Assembly: GCA_013398955.1 (NCBI GenBank)
Contig: VWPU01004166.1
Location: forward strand, 62,001-126,000
Reading direction: 5' to 3'
Length of the DNA stretch: 64,000 nucleotides
DNA from: Callaeas wilsoni
Lineage: Eukaryota; Chordata; Aves; Passeriformes; Callaeidae
Shown: positions 9,901 to 20,860 of the stretch, one piece after another
How the letters are laid out: the number at the start of each line of letters is the position of its first letter
Numbering within the stretch: position 1 is the first letter of the stretch
Translations under genes and position numbers: made by a program
The notes under the pieces: generated by a model
Database searches by the model: none
Told to the model about the DNA's origin: nothing
The model's input: the letters and a program-made list of their open reading frames with translations, nothing else

Positions 9901-12390
9901 CTTCCATATCCTCAGAGTAAGCTTGGGGAAAAAATGTTACATTTTTCTTGATCTGCTTCAGTGTTTTCTTCCCTCTAGAGAGATCTAGCTTAATTTTCTC
10001 TGACTTTTTTTACTTTTCTTTTTTTTTTTTGGTTCAATAGTGAAAATTGCTTGAAAACCCAAATCTGTGTGGGAGATGAGAAGGACTCTGTGAGTCATGA
10101 TTTGGTTACCAAGACTCTTGCATATCAACACAATGATTCATCAAACTCCTTGACTTCTTTTTCTGTGGGTGGAATCTTTTACCAGCTATTGATACTTGAG
10201 TGTTCCCCACTCCACCTTTTTGATCCAAAACTAATTTGAGATGTACATGCATGCACCTAAATAGCCTGATGAATTTAATCTGTTCTAGATTTAGTCAAGC
10301 TCACTATCATGTCAGTAAAATTTGGGTAGTGAAATACAAAGCATATTTTTACAGAGTGAGATGTAGTTTTTCAACATCCAGTGTATCCACAATGTATCTC
10401 AGATTCTGAACTTAAGTTTTTCCTGCATGCATTAACGATAGATAAATATTACCCTGATATCTCTCATTTGCATATGGGAAGCATTAGGAAGGTAAAGGAT
10501 ATTGGATGGAGTGATATTCTTTGTCTATTTTCAAAGTCAGACACTTGGAAGGGTTTTGTAATAGTAAAGAATTAAGAGCATATGTTTTTCAATTACATTA
10601 AGTAACTGAAATATAATATCCTACCTTTTAAACTCCTGGTGGATAGGGTTTCTCACCTAAACCTGGCAATTTGCAATTCATGATAATGCAAAATTCTACC
10701 AGGATTCGTTTTTTTAGCAATAGAAAGAGTAATTTTTCAGTAACTTTAACTTAATTTCTTTTTTTTTTTTGGTTCAAAGCTTTTTCTTTATAAGAAGTAA
10801 TAAATGGTCCCACTGATGCACCAAATTTTTCCTAGACCATTCAAGATTCTGATTTAGGTTTATATGACAGTATTGAAACTCCCACTGACCTGAAAGAATA
10901 AAGAGTCACTTTGCTGCTACCAACTGTAGGATATTATTTATGTTGCTGTTATCTGAGAGAGCGAGCATATTTCCAAGATTAAATGCTGAGGCATGGAGTT
11001 ATTGCAGAGAGCAATTACCAACTTTATTTTTAAATGTCAGTCTTTCATTCTGTGTGTGGTGAATTACTGTGCAGCTTTTAATCTTCATTTATTTCAAAGT
11101 GTCTTGAATGTAAGTGAGCATTCTTTGGTATTTTTCCTTTCTATTCCTCATTCTTCTGTTCTGATGCTGTCCTGTGTTCTCAATACTGACTTCTGTCTTG
11201 CTTACAGAAGCTTTTGTTCAGCAACTGCATTTCAGAGGACTTCATGGGTATCTGAAACTGGGCTCATAGGTGTTTGTCTTGGTGACCCAAATAGTCAAGG
11301 GATGCATGGGAATGAAAGAAAAATAAGTCCTGTCTTGGTTCGTAGTGTACGGATGGGCCTGCTTTATACTTCCAGCACAGCCTTGCAGCTGAACAGGGTT
11401 TAGGTTCCTCAAGGAACTGTGCCTCTACTTGCTCCCTCAGCTTTTATGGCCTCTCTATTCTGTGTCTGTATTCAGAAAACAAACCTACCACTGGTATTTC
11501 CTGCACGTGAACAAAATGCCTGATTATCTATAACACGCATATGATTTTCCTCCCACCTTGCTCAGTCCTGTCCTAAAGCATTTTCCTAAGGACCTTGTGA
11601 ACTACTGAAGTTTTTCCCCATGCTGATGTGATCTTGGAGAATATAGAACTGTGTCCTTAGAATTAGCTTCCATAATTTTAATACAGCAATAGCTGCACTA
11701 GTATTGAAACCAGAGTAGAAACCTGCAAATCAAGACAAATTAGGAAAGAAAGCAGATAAATGGACAAATCAAGGTGGGCTATTAGGGGCCTGATAACATA
11801 ATTTTGAAGAGTCTCAAAATCATAATTTCATGAAGTGGGAAATAGAGGTGAAAGAATCTGATGGAGTGTTGAAGTCTGAGTGAAAAAAACCCCAAACTGG
11901 TAAATGTTTAATAGCCCACCCTAAAATCTACTAACTCAGAATGATCAACAGTTTATTTCCAGGTTTGCAGGAGTTATATTAAAAGCCAGATAGAGAAGAT
12001 GAATTTTGAGGAGAGAAAATAAATGACATGTGGCCTTTACTTTTGAGGGATGAAGTAGAAGAAATTCATACTAAACTCAGCAACTCCTCCCAGACAACAG
12101 AAAGCATGTGAGTAGATAAATAGATTAAAGGAATAGGACTGCTTCCCATGGTTCCTTCTAACATGTTAAGTATGTACACTACAGAGCTTTATGGAGTTCT
12201 TCTCTCAATTAAAGCTCAAATAGTAGGCTGTCAACATCACATCATTTTATGATATATTGCTGTTACTGTTTTTATTTGATAGATTTCTGTCAATAAGTTA
12301 ATTCCAAGAGCACTTTCTGCTATGTCAGTAGCAAGAGTGTCAACAGACTAACTGCAGGAATGACACACACTTGTTAATTCTAGCAGCACT
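6914..12390. other. AT-rich unique DNA, no gene recognised
   Basis: No exon, RNA gene or complete repeat recognised. The region holds poly-T tracts (9661-9676, 10019-10030, 10759-10770) and a stretch at about 9020-9480 that looks like a possible conserved noncoding element. Open frames of up to 136 codons (10993-11403) have no recognisable domain and ordinary intergenic composition. Confidence 0.55.
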
Positions 12391-12483
12391 GCCTGTGGTG
12401 GGAATATCTGAAACATATATCATCCCATCTGGTCCCCCCAGTTAAGCAGGGATGGTATAAGACAGTGCTTTAATGACAGACTT
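12391..12483 (+). pseudogene. 5S rRNA-derived sequence (5S pseudogene or SINE head)
   Basis: The segment aligns colinearly and nearly without gaps to about the first 90 bases of vertebrate 5S rRNA. It starts GCCTGTGG (5S: GCCTACGG). It keeps AGTTAAGCAGGG against the 5S A-box AGCTAAGCAGGG, and AGTGCTTTAATGACAGAC against the C-box AGTACTTGGATGGGAGAC. Many differences are transitions and former CpGs, as expected of an old methylated copy. The last 30 bases of 5S are not convincing. I see no tRNA-like second promoter or SINE tail after it, so an old 5S pseudogene and a truncated 5S-headed SINE (AmnSINE1-type, known from amniotes) both fit. The alignment was made by eye from memory of the 5S sequence. 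Confidence 0.55.
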
Positions 12484-15400
12484 TTAATAAGGAATTTAGA
12501 GCCTTCAACTCATTGGTGTGAGCTGCTTAGATATTCTTTTTTTGGAGGCAGTAACAGATGTGCGATGAAATAGCAAGGTTCATTCTGCCTGGCCAATCTG
12601 TGCACAAAATATCCCTCTGCAATCTTGTTTCAGAGATGCAATGATGGAAACACACTCATTATTTTAATCCCTAACCTCTTTGCAGCATGAAAAAGGACCA
12701 TGAGTTAAAAAATGAAGTGGAGAGCCATCACAAGAAATATCTGCAGGGGAACACATTCTCTTACACAAGCTGCCTCTCAGGTCCTTTGCTGTGCAACAGA
12801 TTGTGCTGCTCATCTGAGAAACCAACACACAGTGGCACTGTGGGTGATTATGAGACCCACGTGACCAACTTCTCATTGCTTCAATGCCTGCTCATTGCCC
12901 ACACTTTTGACAATGAAATGTACAGATTCAGCCAGTTTCTTATCACACTCTTCTCAGAAATGGAAAGGAATAATACCTTCAGTTTGAGACAAGCTAGCTT
13001 TCAGTTAATGCTTTCATTTCTTTACTAGGAGGATTTAAATATTGTACTTGAGTTGTGGAGCTGCATCTGCACAGCACCTTGTGGAAGCAGATGAATAATA
13101 TATAGTATTTAGTCATACTTTGTAATTATATGGTTATATGTATCATTCCATGGTCCCTCTCATCCCAGTGAGAGAGAAAGGAAGCTGCTGTGGGTCTGTG
13201 TTCTCTGTGCCACAGCGGGGCTGAGCGTGCATTCCCAGCTGGTGCATTTGCACACACTCACACATATGCACATGTGGCCAAGCACACAGGGCAGCACAGA
13301 GAGAGGTTTCAGCACCCAGGTAAACACCCACAGCACTCACACTGATATGAAGATCAGAGATGGCCTCATCTGTTTCTCCTACCAAGACAGCTGGGATTGG
13401 AGTCAGGGTATATATGCACCCTCACTCTGCATTCACAAACACACTTCTTGAATCCTAACACACATTTCAAATCCATCCAATATGCCTGGCCCATTCCCAC
13501 ACACAGGCTGCATCCTTAGGTATTTCTGTATATGGATCTCTTCCTACCTAACACTGGTCTCATCTGAAGTTCATGAGCAATTTTCACCCAGAGGCTCAGG
13601 GAGTTACCCAAACAGAAAATAATTAAAATGTGTTTAATACAAAGTTACAACAGGCTGTGGTAATCATCTGATTTACCAATCTTATGCCTGCTTTTCCTTT
13701 TTATTTCACTTTTTTCTTGCTGACCCAGCTTGATCTCTCTGTTCCCCTACTTTTGTTCCTTCCTCTAAATGTTTCACATGTTCTTACAGTCGTCTTGTAG
13801 ACAACCCATAGTTTTATACTACCTTCAAATTCTCTCTGCTCCCCCTCAAAACCCTCTTCTGCCTGCATCTCAAAATAAGTACTGTACCCCTCTGGAAAGG
13901 GGTTTGTATGGTTTGTATGGTATTCCAGGAAGACAACTTCAAACATTCCTTGAGTTATCTTGGCAGGTGGGACAAGGTCTAATTGTTCTTCTTTGACAAT
14001 CTTAAGATATCTGATTTGGTGTGCTCCATATTCACTTACCAGGTTACTTGCTGGGTGCCTTGGCCTTCCATTGTTCCTTGGATGCTTGCTGAGTCTTTGT
14101 TTCCACTGTGTTTAGCTTTTTAAACATAACCGAATAAGAGCAGCTGGTCTCATATGTCATCACACAAATACATTTAAATATAAAATAGATATGTTTTATT
14201 AGAGGGAAAAAAACCAAGATGTTATTCACGAGGAGCATTCTTTTTGATGCTTTTCATGCACAATTTTCCAAGAACTCTATGTCTTAAAATGTTGAAGACA
14301 TTTTGAATATCTTGTCCTTATGAAAGTGTTTGTCAATCTAAAAAGGTATTCAGATAATCACGATTTTCATTTGTGATCTCTTCAAAACCTTCAGAAATAG
14401 CAGTTGTAGAACTCATGCATTTTCAATTTTTAGTTTAATTCATGTTACTTGTATTTATCAGTACAATCTTATATAGGAATAACTTATTTTATAATTAAAA
14501 TGAACATGAAATGCATCTATGTCTGCAAAATACTTATATCTCCTTTGTATCAAGGAACATAGAATGATAGAAAAAAAAAATTGCTTCAAAAAGTTAAAAA
14601 AATGAAATTGTTCATTCCTCTTCTAAAATTTTTCATAAATCTGATGAAGTACAATAAAAATTCAAGACTGTGACTGCATAATTTCAACATGAAAGGGTGG
14701 AATAATGTACTAATTTAGACAGTCAAGCACAAGATAGCAGCACAAATGACTGCCATATATCAAAACAGCATTCTCATGACTGCTGTACATCCTCTTGAAG
14801 CTCTTTTCCTTACACACTAATTCTTCAAGAACAGCAAACTTTGGTAACGATGGAAAGGCAGTCTTATTTTATCCCGCAAGCCTGACAAATCAATCAACTT
14901 GTTTTTAGGAGAGTCTTAATTCAAAAATCCTTCAGCACTTCTTTTTTTAATTTATGCAGTGCTTCAGGATTCGGAGACAGCAAAAAAGACTGCAGTGCAA
15001 CCCCCAGTGAATAACTGATATGCTCACATGCATTTAGGTCAATGAATGCTTTTTAGAATTTATGCTGGTGTAAAACATATTGACTAAATTTAGCTGAATC
15101 ATCACTTCATTCAGTATTCCTTTTTATTCTTGCATCAGATATAAATGAACACAGGCATTTCAAATGTGATTTTCGTCTTTTCATAGATACGTCTTTTGAA
15201 TTTCATGCTTAATATTTTCCTCTGATGCATCTGTTGTAGCTTCCACTGGATAAGTACAGTCTTCAGAGGCCTAGGGCGAAAAACTCCAAAGGGTTTTAGC
15301 AACACTATTCTTAAAAAGAAAAGATTTCATCTGCAAGGTGATATATGAATAATGCCCTTTACACTTATGTTCAGTGTCAGATTTTAATGGCAGAATTCAG

Positions 15401-17561
15401 TTCAAAATTGAAATGTCTAAATTTAGTTCAATGCAGTTAGTTCTTCTGACAGGACGTTCTATAAACTTTTCTGGTCAGACTGCATCCATTTGTTCTTGGT
15501 ATCTTGAACTATATAAAAATAAGGGAATTCAATATAGTTAGGGCTCACCACCAAATTAGTGTTTTGGAAACTAGATTCACAACATTATCTTGAATTTTTC
15601 AGCTGCCATTTTATACCTGTGTATCCATAATTTAGATTCACAAAATAATTTTCAGCTACCATTCAATTCTAGAAGCAGCAGAAGGCCTCCAGTTTCCAGA
15701 ATATTACATAGAAGTCATATAAGCTATTTTCTCTTGACGGTGTGCATCAGCTTCATGCCCACCTCTTCAAAATTACAAACATCAGTATATTTTCTGCCCA
15801 AATCTGCTGACAGACTCAGTGAAGAAAGCTTCTTAGAGCTTACATACCTAACAGTCTCTACACACATGAGTGGAATGAAGGTGATATATTTTGTCCAATA
15901 TACTCAGTGATTAAAAGAATGTCAAAGGTGCTGCTTCACTCCTGTCTTGAGCGTGCTGGGAGTCAAACCCTCATCTCACATTTCTGAAAGAAAATGAACC
16001 CCGTGTTTCTTCTTGCGACATTAGAGAAAGTGCTTAAATCCTAGTACTGAAGTTGCTATACCTCTTTTGAATCCCGTTGAAATTGTTCCTTATTTTCAGT
16101 GCTGGAAAGCATCTCTGTTCTTAGGTGACTCTGTCCTTAGAGTTTCTGTGAATTAGTGAGGTTTTGCAGTAGTCACTATTGCACAGCATAAATGCATCTT
16201 CTGCCCACAGTTTTGTTTTGTAGATAGATAAATTAAATAGCTCAATTTGTTTCAGTATTCCTATGTCCAAGAAATGAAACACTGAAAAAGCCATTTAGCA
16301 CCATGTTGCCTCCCCAGAGCAGTGTGACATTATTCCCTGTTGAGCTCCTCACAGTATATTTCCAGCTATAAACTATATGTTCTTTTGTTATACTTGTAAA
16401 ATTGATTCATTCCAATATGCCTAACTATCCTTTTGTGAAAAATATTCTGAATAGTATTTACATATCTAGAACTGAATGATTAAAAACCAAATAACTAATA
16501 CTAATTTAAATTCTCATACTAGTTAAGAAAAAAATCTTCTAATGAACTACATATGTTTCTATGCATATCTTGGAAGTGAGCCTGTGGTTTTATACAAAGG
16601 ATGCAAAGGAACATTTTCCCATATGAAACTAGTTTAAATTCTTTATAGATCAATTATTTATATAGCCTGAGTTTAGCCTATAATCCTTTTTAGCTTTTTT
16701 CCCCTCTTGCAACGCAAAGCATGGTAGAATTAGAATGAAAAAAACCTATGAATGAGCAACTGCTGTATTCAGAAGCAGTTTCTCAAGTCAAAAAGAAGTT
16801 TTCATCTATGTCATAATGTAAAAGAGAGAGAAAGTGTTTAAATCACTCAGCGCATGAATGACCTTTGCAATATACTAATGGTTGCACATTTATTAAACTA
16901 AGACTAAATTACTCAAATACTTCTCAAACAAATCTGAAGGGGATTAGTGTTACTGGTAAAATGTTTATAATTTTCTTTAATCAGCACATAAGAAATAGAT
17001 GAATTTCTCCATTTGAGAAAATATATTCAATGACTGGTAAAACTCATTCTGGAAAGAAGCATTTTGACTGATGGGAGGGAGGGAAAATACTTGCTTTCTA
17101 TTTTTTACAGTCTTCACTCCCATAACAGTTCTTAAAAATCAGAAGGGAAGTGAATAATGTTTTTGACCATTCCTTGTCACAAATGTACATAGGAAGAGAA
17201 TCAAGAGTTCCACATGGCTCCTGACTTGTCATGAGTATATATTGCAAATACAGATGTATTTGTAAAGGCACATGGAGATTGAAAAGATTCCTCTTATAAG
17301 CTTAGCTCTTGAGTTATGAGAGTTGAAACACTCCAAAAAAGACAGCTCCTTTAGTTCCATACAATTTCAGTCTGAAGGGCTGGACTGATATCACAGGAAA
17401 TCTCAATAGAGAGCTTGATTCAGCCTCCACTGAAATATGTCTGAATGCCTCAGATACACTGCATCTTAATTCAGCTGGCTTTGACTTTGCTAATGAGAAA
17501 CAAATAATAGAAAAGCTACAGGTGAAATTAAAACAAAACCTGTTAACTTTATGAGGTAAAG
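12484..17561. other. AT-rich unique DNA, no gene recognised
   Basis: No gene recognised. A degenerate CA-rich patch lies at about 13240-13345. The open frame at 12687-13028 (113 codons) and others of similar size show no domain, signal peptide or family resemblance. The remainder is AT-rich with sparse CpG. Confidence 0.55.
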
Positions 17562-17668
17562 ATATAATAGAATAATTTTGTTTGGAAAAGACCTATAAGA
17601 TCAGTGAGTCCTACAGTTTACCTATCACTGCGACATCTACCACTAAACCATATCCCCAGGTGCCACAT
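17562..17668 (-). mobile_element. CR1 LINE 3' end fragment
   Basis: Reverse complement of a CR1 3' end: ATAGAATAATTTTGTTTGG at the tip, then words matching the usual CR1 stretch 'GGAAAAGACCTTTAAGATCATCAAGTCC' and 'CCACTAAACCATGTCCC'. It stops abruptly at CCACAT, where a second CR1 3' end begins. It is therefore either a very short 5'-truncated copy or a copy split by its neighbour. Confidence 0.8.
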
Positions 17669-18960
17669 AGAACCATAGAATTGTTAAGGTTGGAAAATAT
17701 CTTTAAGGTCATCAAGTCCAACTGTCAATCCAGCATCACAACCATGTTCACCACTTAGCCATGTCCTTAAGTGCCAAATCAACACATTTTTGGAACACTT
17801 CCAGGGACCAAGACTCAACCAGTTTTCTGGGTAGGCTCTTCCAAAGCTTGGCCACCCTTGCAGTGAAGAAATATTTCGTAATATCTAATTGAAACGTCCC
17901 TTGGTGCAACTTAAGGCCATTTCCTCTCATCCTGTCACTCATTATGTGGGAGAAGAGAATGACCCCTATCTCACTACAACCTCCTTCACTTCAACAAACC
18001 TTCAACCAGGTAGGAGAAGACAGTGATCATGTTTCTCCTGAGACTCCTTTTCTCGAGGTTAAACACCCCCAGCTCCCTCAATAGTTCCTCTTAAGACTTG
18101 TGCTCCAGAACCTTCACCATCTGTTGCCCTTCTCTGGACCCCCTCCAGCACCTCAATGCCTTTCTTATATGAGGGGCCCAAAACTGAACGCAGGATTCAA
18201 GGTGTGGCCTCATCTGTGCTGAGTACAGGGGGAAAATCACTACCCTGGTCCTTCTGGTCATAAGATTTTTGATACAAGCCAGGATGCCATTCGCCTTCTT
18301 GGCCCCCTGGGCACACTTTGGCTCATGTTCAGCTGCTGTTGACCAGCATCTCCAGGTCTTTCTCTGCTGGGCAACTTTCCATCCCCTCTTCCCCAGCCTG
18401 TAGCGCTGAAGGGGTTGTTGTGATCCAAGGGCAGGACATGGCACTTTACATTATTGAACCTTATACAATTGTCCTTGGCCCATCAATCCAGCCTGTCCAG
18501 GTCCTTCTGCAGAGCCTGCCACCCTTCAGGAGATCAATACTCCCACCCAACTTGAAGTAATCTGAGAACTGAGGGTGCACCATACCCTGCATCGAGATCA
18601 TTGATAGAGATATTAAGCAGGACTGGCCCGCATACTGAGCCCTGTGGAGCAGCATTAGAGGCTGGTCAACAACAGGATTTAACTCTGTTCACAAAATCTC
18701 TTTGGACCTGGCCATTCAGGCAGATTTTAGCTAATGAAGAAAGCACCCATCCAAGATGTGAACAGCCAGTTACTGCAGGAAAATGCTGTGGGAAAGGTAT
18801 CAAAGGCTTTATTAAAGTCCAGGTAGGAAAACATCCACAGCCTTTTCTTCACCCACTAAGTGGATTGCTTTGTCATAGAAGGAGTTCAGATTGGAATTTT
18901 GTCCATAAACACTCAACTCTCTTCTTCAACATAATTAAGCTGTAGGTGATCAAAACACAC
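17669..18960 (-). mobile_element. CR1 LINE, 5'-truncated, about 1.3 kb
   Basis: Begins with a second CR1 3' terminus (CATAGAATTGTTAAGGTTGG) and runs through the whole 3' UTR and C-terminal reverse-transcriptase region on the minus strand. The 3' UTR hallmarks, read on the plus strand, include CATCAAGTCCAACTG, AGTGAAGAAATATTTC and ATTTCCTCTCATCCTGTC. The ORF2 part keeps peptides such as AKKANGILACI, PLYSA and RPHLE with frameshifts. The distal edge is diverged and was placed near 18960. Like most genomic CR1 copies it lacks the 5' half, a result of target-primed reverse transcription. Confidence 0.92.
18091..18444 (-). pseudogene. CR1 ORF2 (reverse transcriptase C-terminal) remnant
   Basis: A 117-codon open stretch inside the CR1 copy. 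Residues from about 43 on read AQGAKKANGILACIKN...PLYSAQMRPHLESCVQFWAPHIRK, the well-known C-terminal segment that follows the catalytic domain in chicken-repeat-1 ORF2. The N-terminal part is out of the original frame. It has no catalytic motif and cannot give a functional enzyme. Confidence 0.85.
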
Positions 18961-19549
18961 TCTAATTCTCTCTCACAATCCCTCTATCCTTGCTACTCCT
19001 TTTGAAGAGTTTATAGCCATCCATAGCAGCACTCCAGCTGTGCAAGCTAAGACCTATTTTTGCATTATTATGGAATTTAGTTGCCTGAAGATAGGTATTC
19101 AGTAGGATTTAACCTCTTAGAATTCTGAAAGATTTCCCCAGGCACCTCCAAGCACCTCTTTGTCTGACAGAAGTGATGCATATACCCATTAGATACCTAT
19201 TTTAAAAAAAAATTAAATCAACACCAAGAGTAAGAATAATTTAATATATCTCTGGGCATTTACATATAAGACAACTAGTCTAACCTCGTCACCTAGACAG
19301 TAATTAGTAGAGAAACAGGCAAATCAGGTAAGCGACTCATACCATATGAAGATATGTATTTTAGAAGTGTGAGAAGAATTCCCTTTCTCCAAGGACTATT
19401 AAGGGAACCAAAATCCCTAAATTAGACAAAATTTAGATAGTTAATTTTAGGAGAGATCAAACATTCTCTGAGATATTGATAAATAAGTATTCTATTCTAA
19501 TTTAATCTAAAATATTCTAATGTAATTTATAGTAATTAAATCTCAGTAT
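18961..19549. other. AT-rich unique DNA
   Basis: Nothing recognised. An AT-rich stretch separating the CR1 composite from the tRNA-like sequence. Confidence 0.5.
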
Positions 19550-19620
19550 TCCCCAGTGGTCTAGTTGTTAGGATTTGTCACTCTCATTACTGTGGCCCGT
19601 TTTGGTTCCTGGTCAGGGAA
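19550..19620 (+). pseudogene. tRNA-Glu(CUC)-derived pseudogene
   Basis: 71 bases align end to end with vertebrate tRNA-Glu (CTC anticodon, 72 bases), about four-fifths identical by eye. The A-box region AGTGGTCTAGTTGTTAGGA is nearly perfect, the anticodon loop CTCTCA is kept, and the 3' end reads GGTCAGGGAA. The gene is decayed. The acceptor stem has two mismatches (TCCCCAG against TCAGGGA), the anticodon stem is disrupted, and the B-box reads TTTTGGTTCC instead of GGTTCGATTCC with one base lost. No oligo-T terminator follows within the next 40 bases. No SINE body or A-rich tail is visible, so this looks like a single old tRNA pseudogene, although a tRNA-headed SINE cannot be excluded. Confidence 0.8.
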
Positions 19621-20403
19621 GCAGTCCTTTGTGGAGACCAATGTGTGTGGGGCGTGAGGAACATGCAATGGGATACTTCATATTTTACCTCTGTCTCAGA
19701 ATTGTAGTCCCTTCTTACCAACATTTACACTACACTGTCTCTGTAGAGATTAATAAATTCTCATCAGCTACTATTCCCTGTCTCTTAACAGATAGATATT
19801 ATTCTCCCATTCCATGAGCTTCCACCACTCCTCTAGATGTTTGTAAGGCTTGGATCCCATCTGTCAAGACAGGTGATCAGCACAGAAGAAGCAGCATGTT
19901 CAAGTGTTGGGTGCAAACCCCAGCTTGGCTTGAGTCCACTTGCCCAGTTCCTTGCAAAGCTCACTCTGCATCCATTCAAGTTGTTCCTGCTACATTATTT
20001 TCTACAACATGGCACCCACATCACAGACTATTTTCCCTCCAAGCTTAAATTTCTTAAAGGCACAAACTGGACCTCCCGGTCCTTCTGCATTAGTCACCAA
20101 GCACACACGGGTCCTTGAGAAAAGACACAGTGTCTAATGATAAACCAATATTTTAATGAACAACTAGGTGTACTGCTATTTTTCCTATCTTCCTATTTTT
20201 CTTTGTCTGTCTCTTTGGCTTGTACAATTACCATTTGGAAGACAAACCTCATCTTTCCCTCTTTTCATGTTTCTGCTTCATGACTCCTTTGTAGATGACT
20301 TGCAGGCAAGAACAATTTACAATAAAGGAATTAAATGTCAATTTTCAAGCTTCAGCAGTTTCTATTCCACATTCTAAAGCAAACTATGTCAAGATGAATC
20401 ACA
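19621..20403. other. Unique DNA between tRNA pseudogene and CR1
   Basis: No gene or repeat recognised. Several overlapping short open frames in different frames (for example 93 codons at 19837-20118) show no recognisable features. Confidence 0.5.
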
Positions 20404-20860
20404 GAATTATAAAATCATAGAATATGCTGAGTTAGAAGGGAACCATCAGGATCATCGAGTCCAACTCCTGGCCCTGTGCAGGACACCCCAAGAGTCACAC
20501 CGTGTGACTGAGAGCATTGTCCTCTGGGAAAAGAACATTTTTTGATATCCAACCTAGACCTCCCCTGGCTCAGCTTCTTGACATTCTCTTGAGTTCTGTC
20601 GCTGGTCAGGAGAGTGAAGAGATCAGTGTTTGCCCCTCCCTTCTGCTTGTGAGGATGTTGAAGACTTCAACTGAGGTCACCCCTCAGTCTCCTTCAGGCT
20701 GAACAAACCAAGTGACCTCAGCTGCTCCTCATACAGCTTTCCTTCTAGGTCCTTCACCATCCTTGTGAGCCTCGTTTGGACACTCTGTAATGACTTAATA
20801 TCTTTTTTATATTATGGTTGCCAAAACTGCACCTGGTGCTCAAGGAAACATCCTTGAGAG
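20404..20860 (-). mobile_element. CR1 LINE 3' fragment, about 0.46 kb
   Basis: Reverse complement of a CR1 3' end: AAAATCATAGAATATGCTGAG, then ATCATCGAGTCCAACTCCTGG, CTGTGCAGGACACCCCAAGAG, TCACCCCTCAGTCTCC and AGCTGCTCCTCATACAGC. The 'CCTGTGCAGGACACCCC' segment and its 3' tip resemble the 3' end of the copy at 50695-51528, so both may belong to the same older subfamily. It is truncated at its 5' side near 20860. Confidence 0.9.

Noticed and set aside
10993..11403. 136-codon frame as a secreted or membrane protein
   Set aside because: The hydrophobic parts come from T-rich DNA. No family resemblance, start context or splice evidence.
12687..13028. 113-codon frame as a small protein gene
   Set aside because: Not recognised, and overlapped by another frame on the opposite strand. 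No supporting signals.
13227..13451. His/Thr-rich frame as a metal-binding peptide
   Set aside because: Translation of a degenerate CA-rich simple repeat.
14549..14582. AACATAGAATGATAGAAAAA as a CR1 3' tip
   Set aside because: Only a dozen bases resemble the CR1 tail and no CR1 body follows, so chance is likely.
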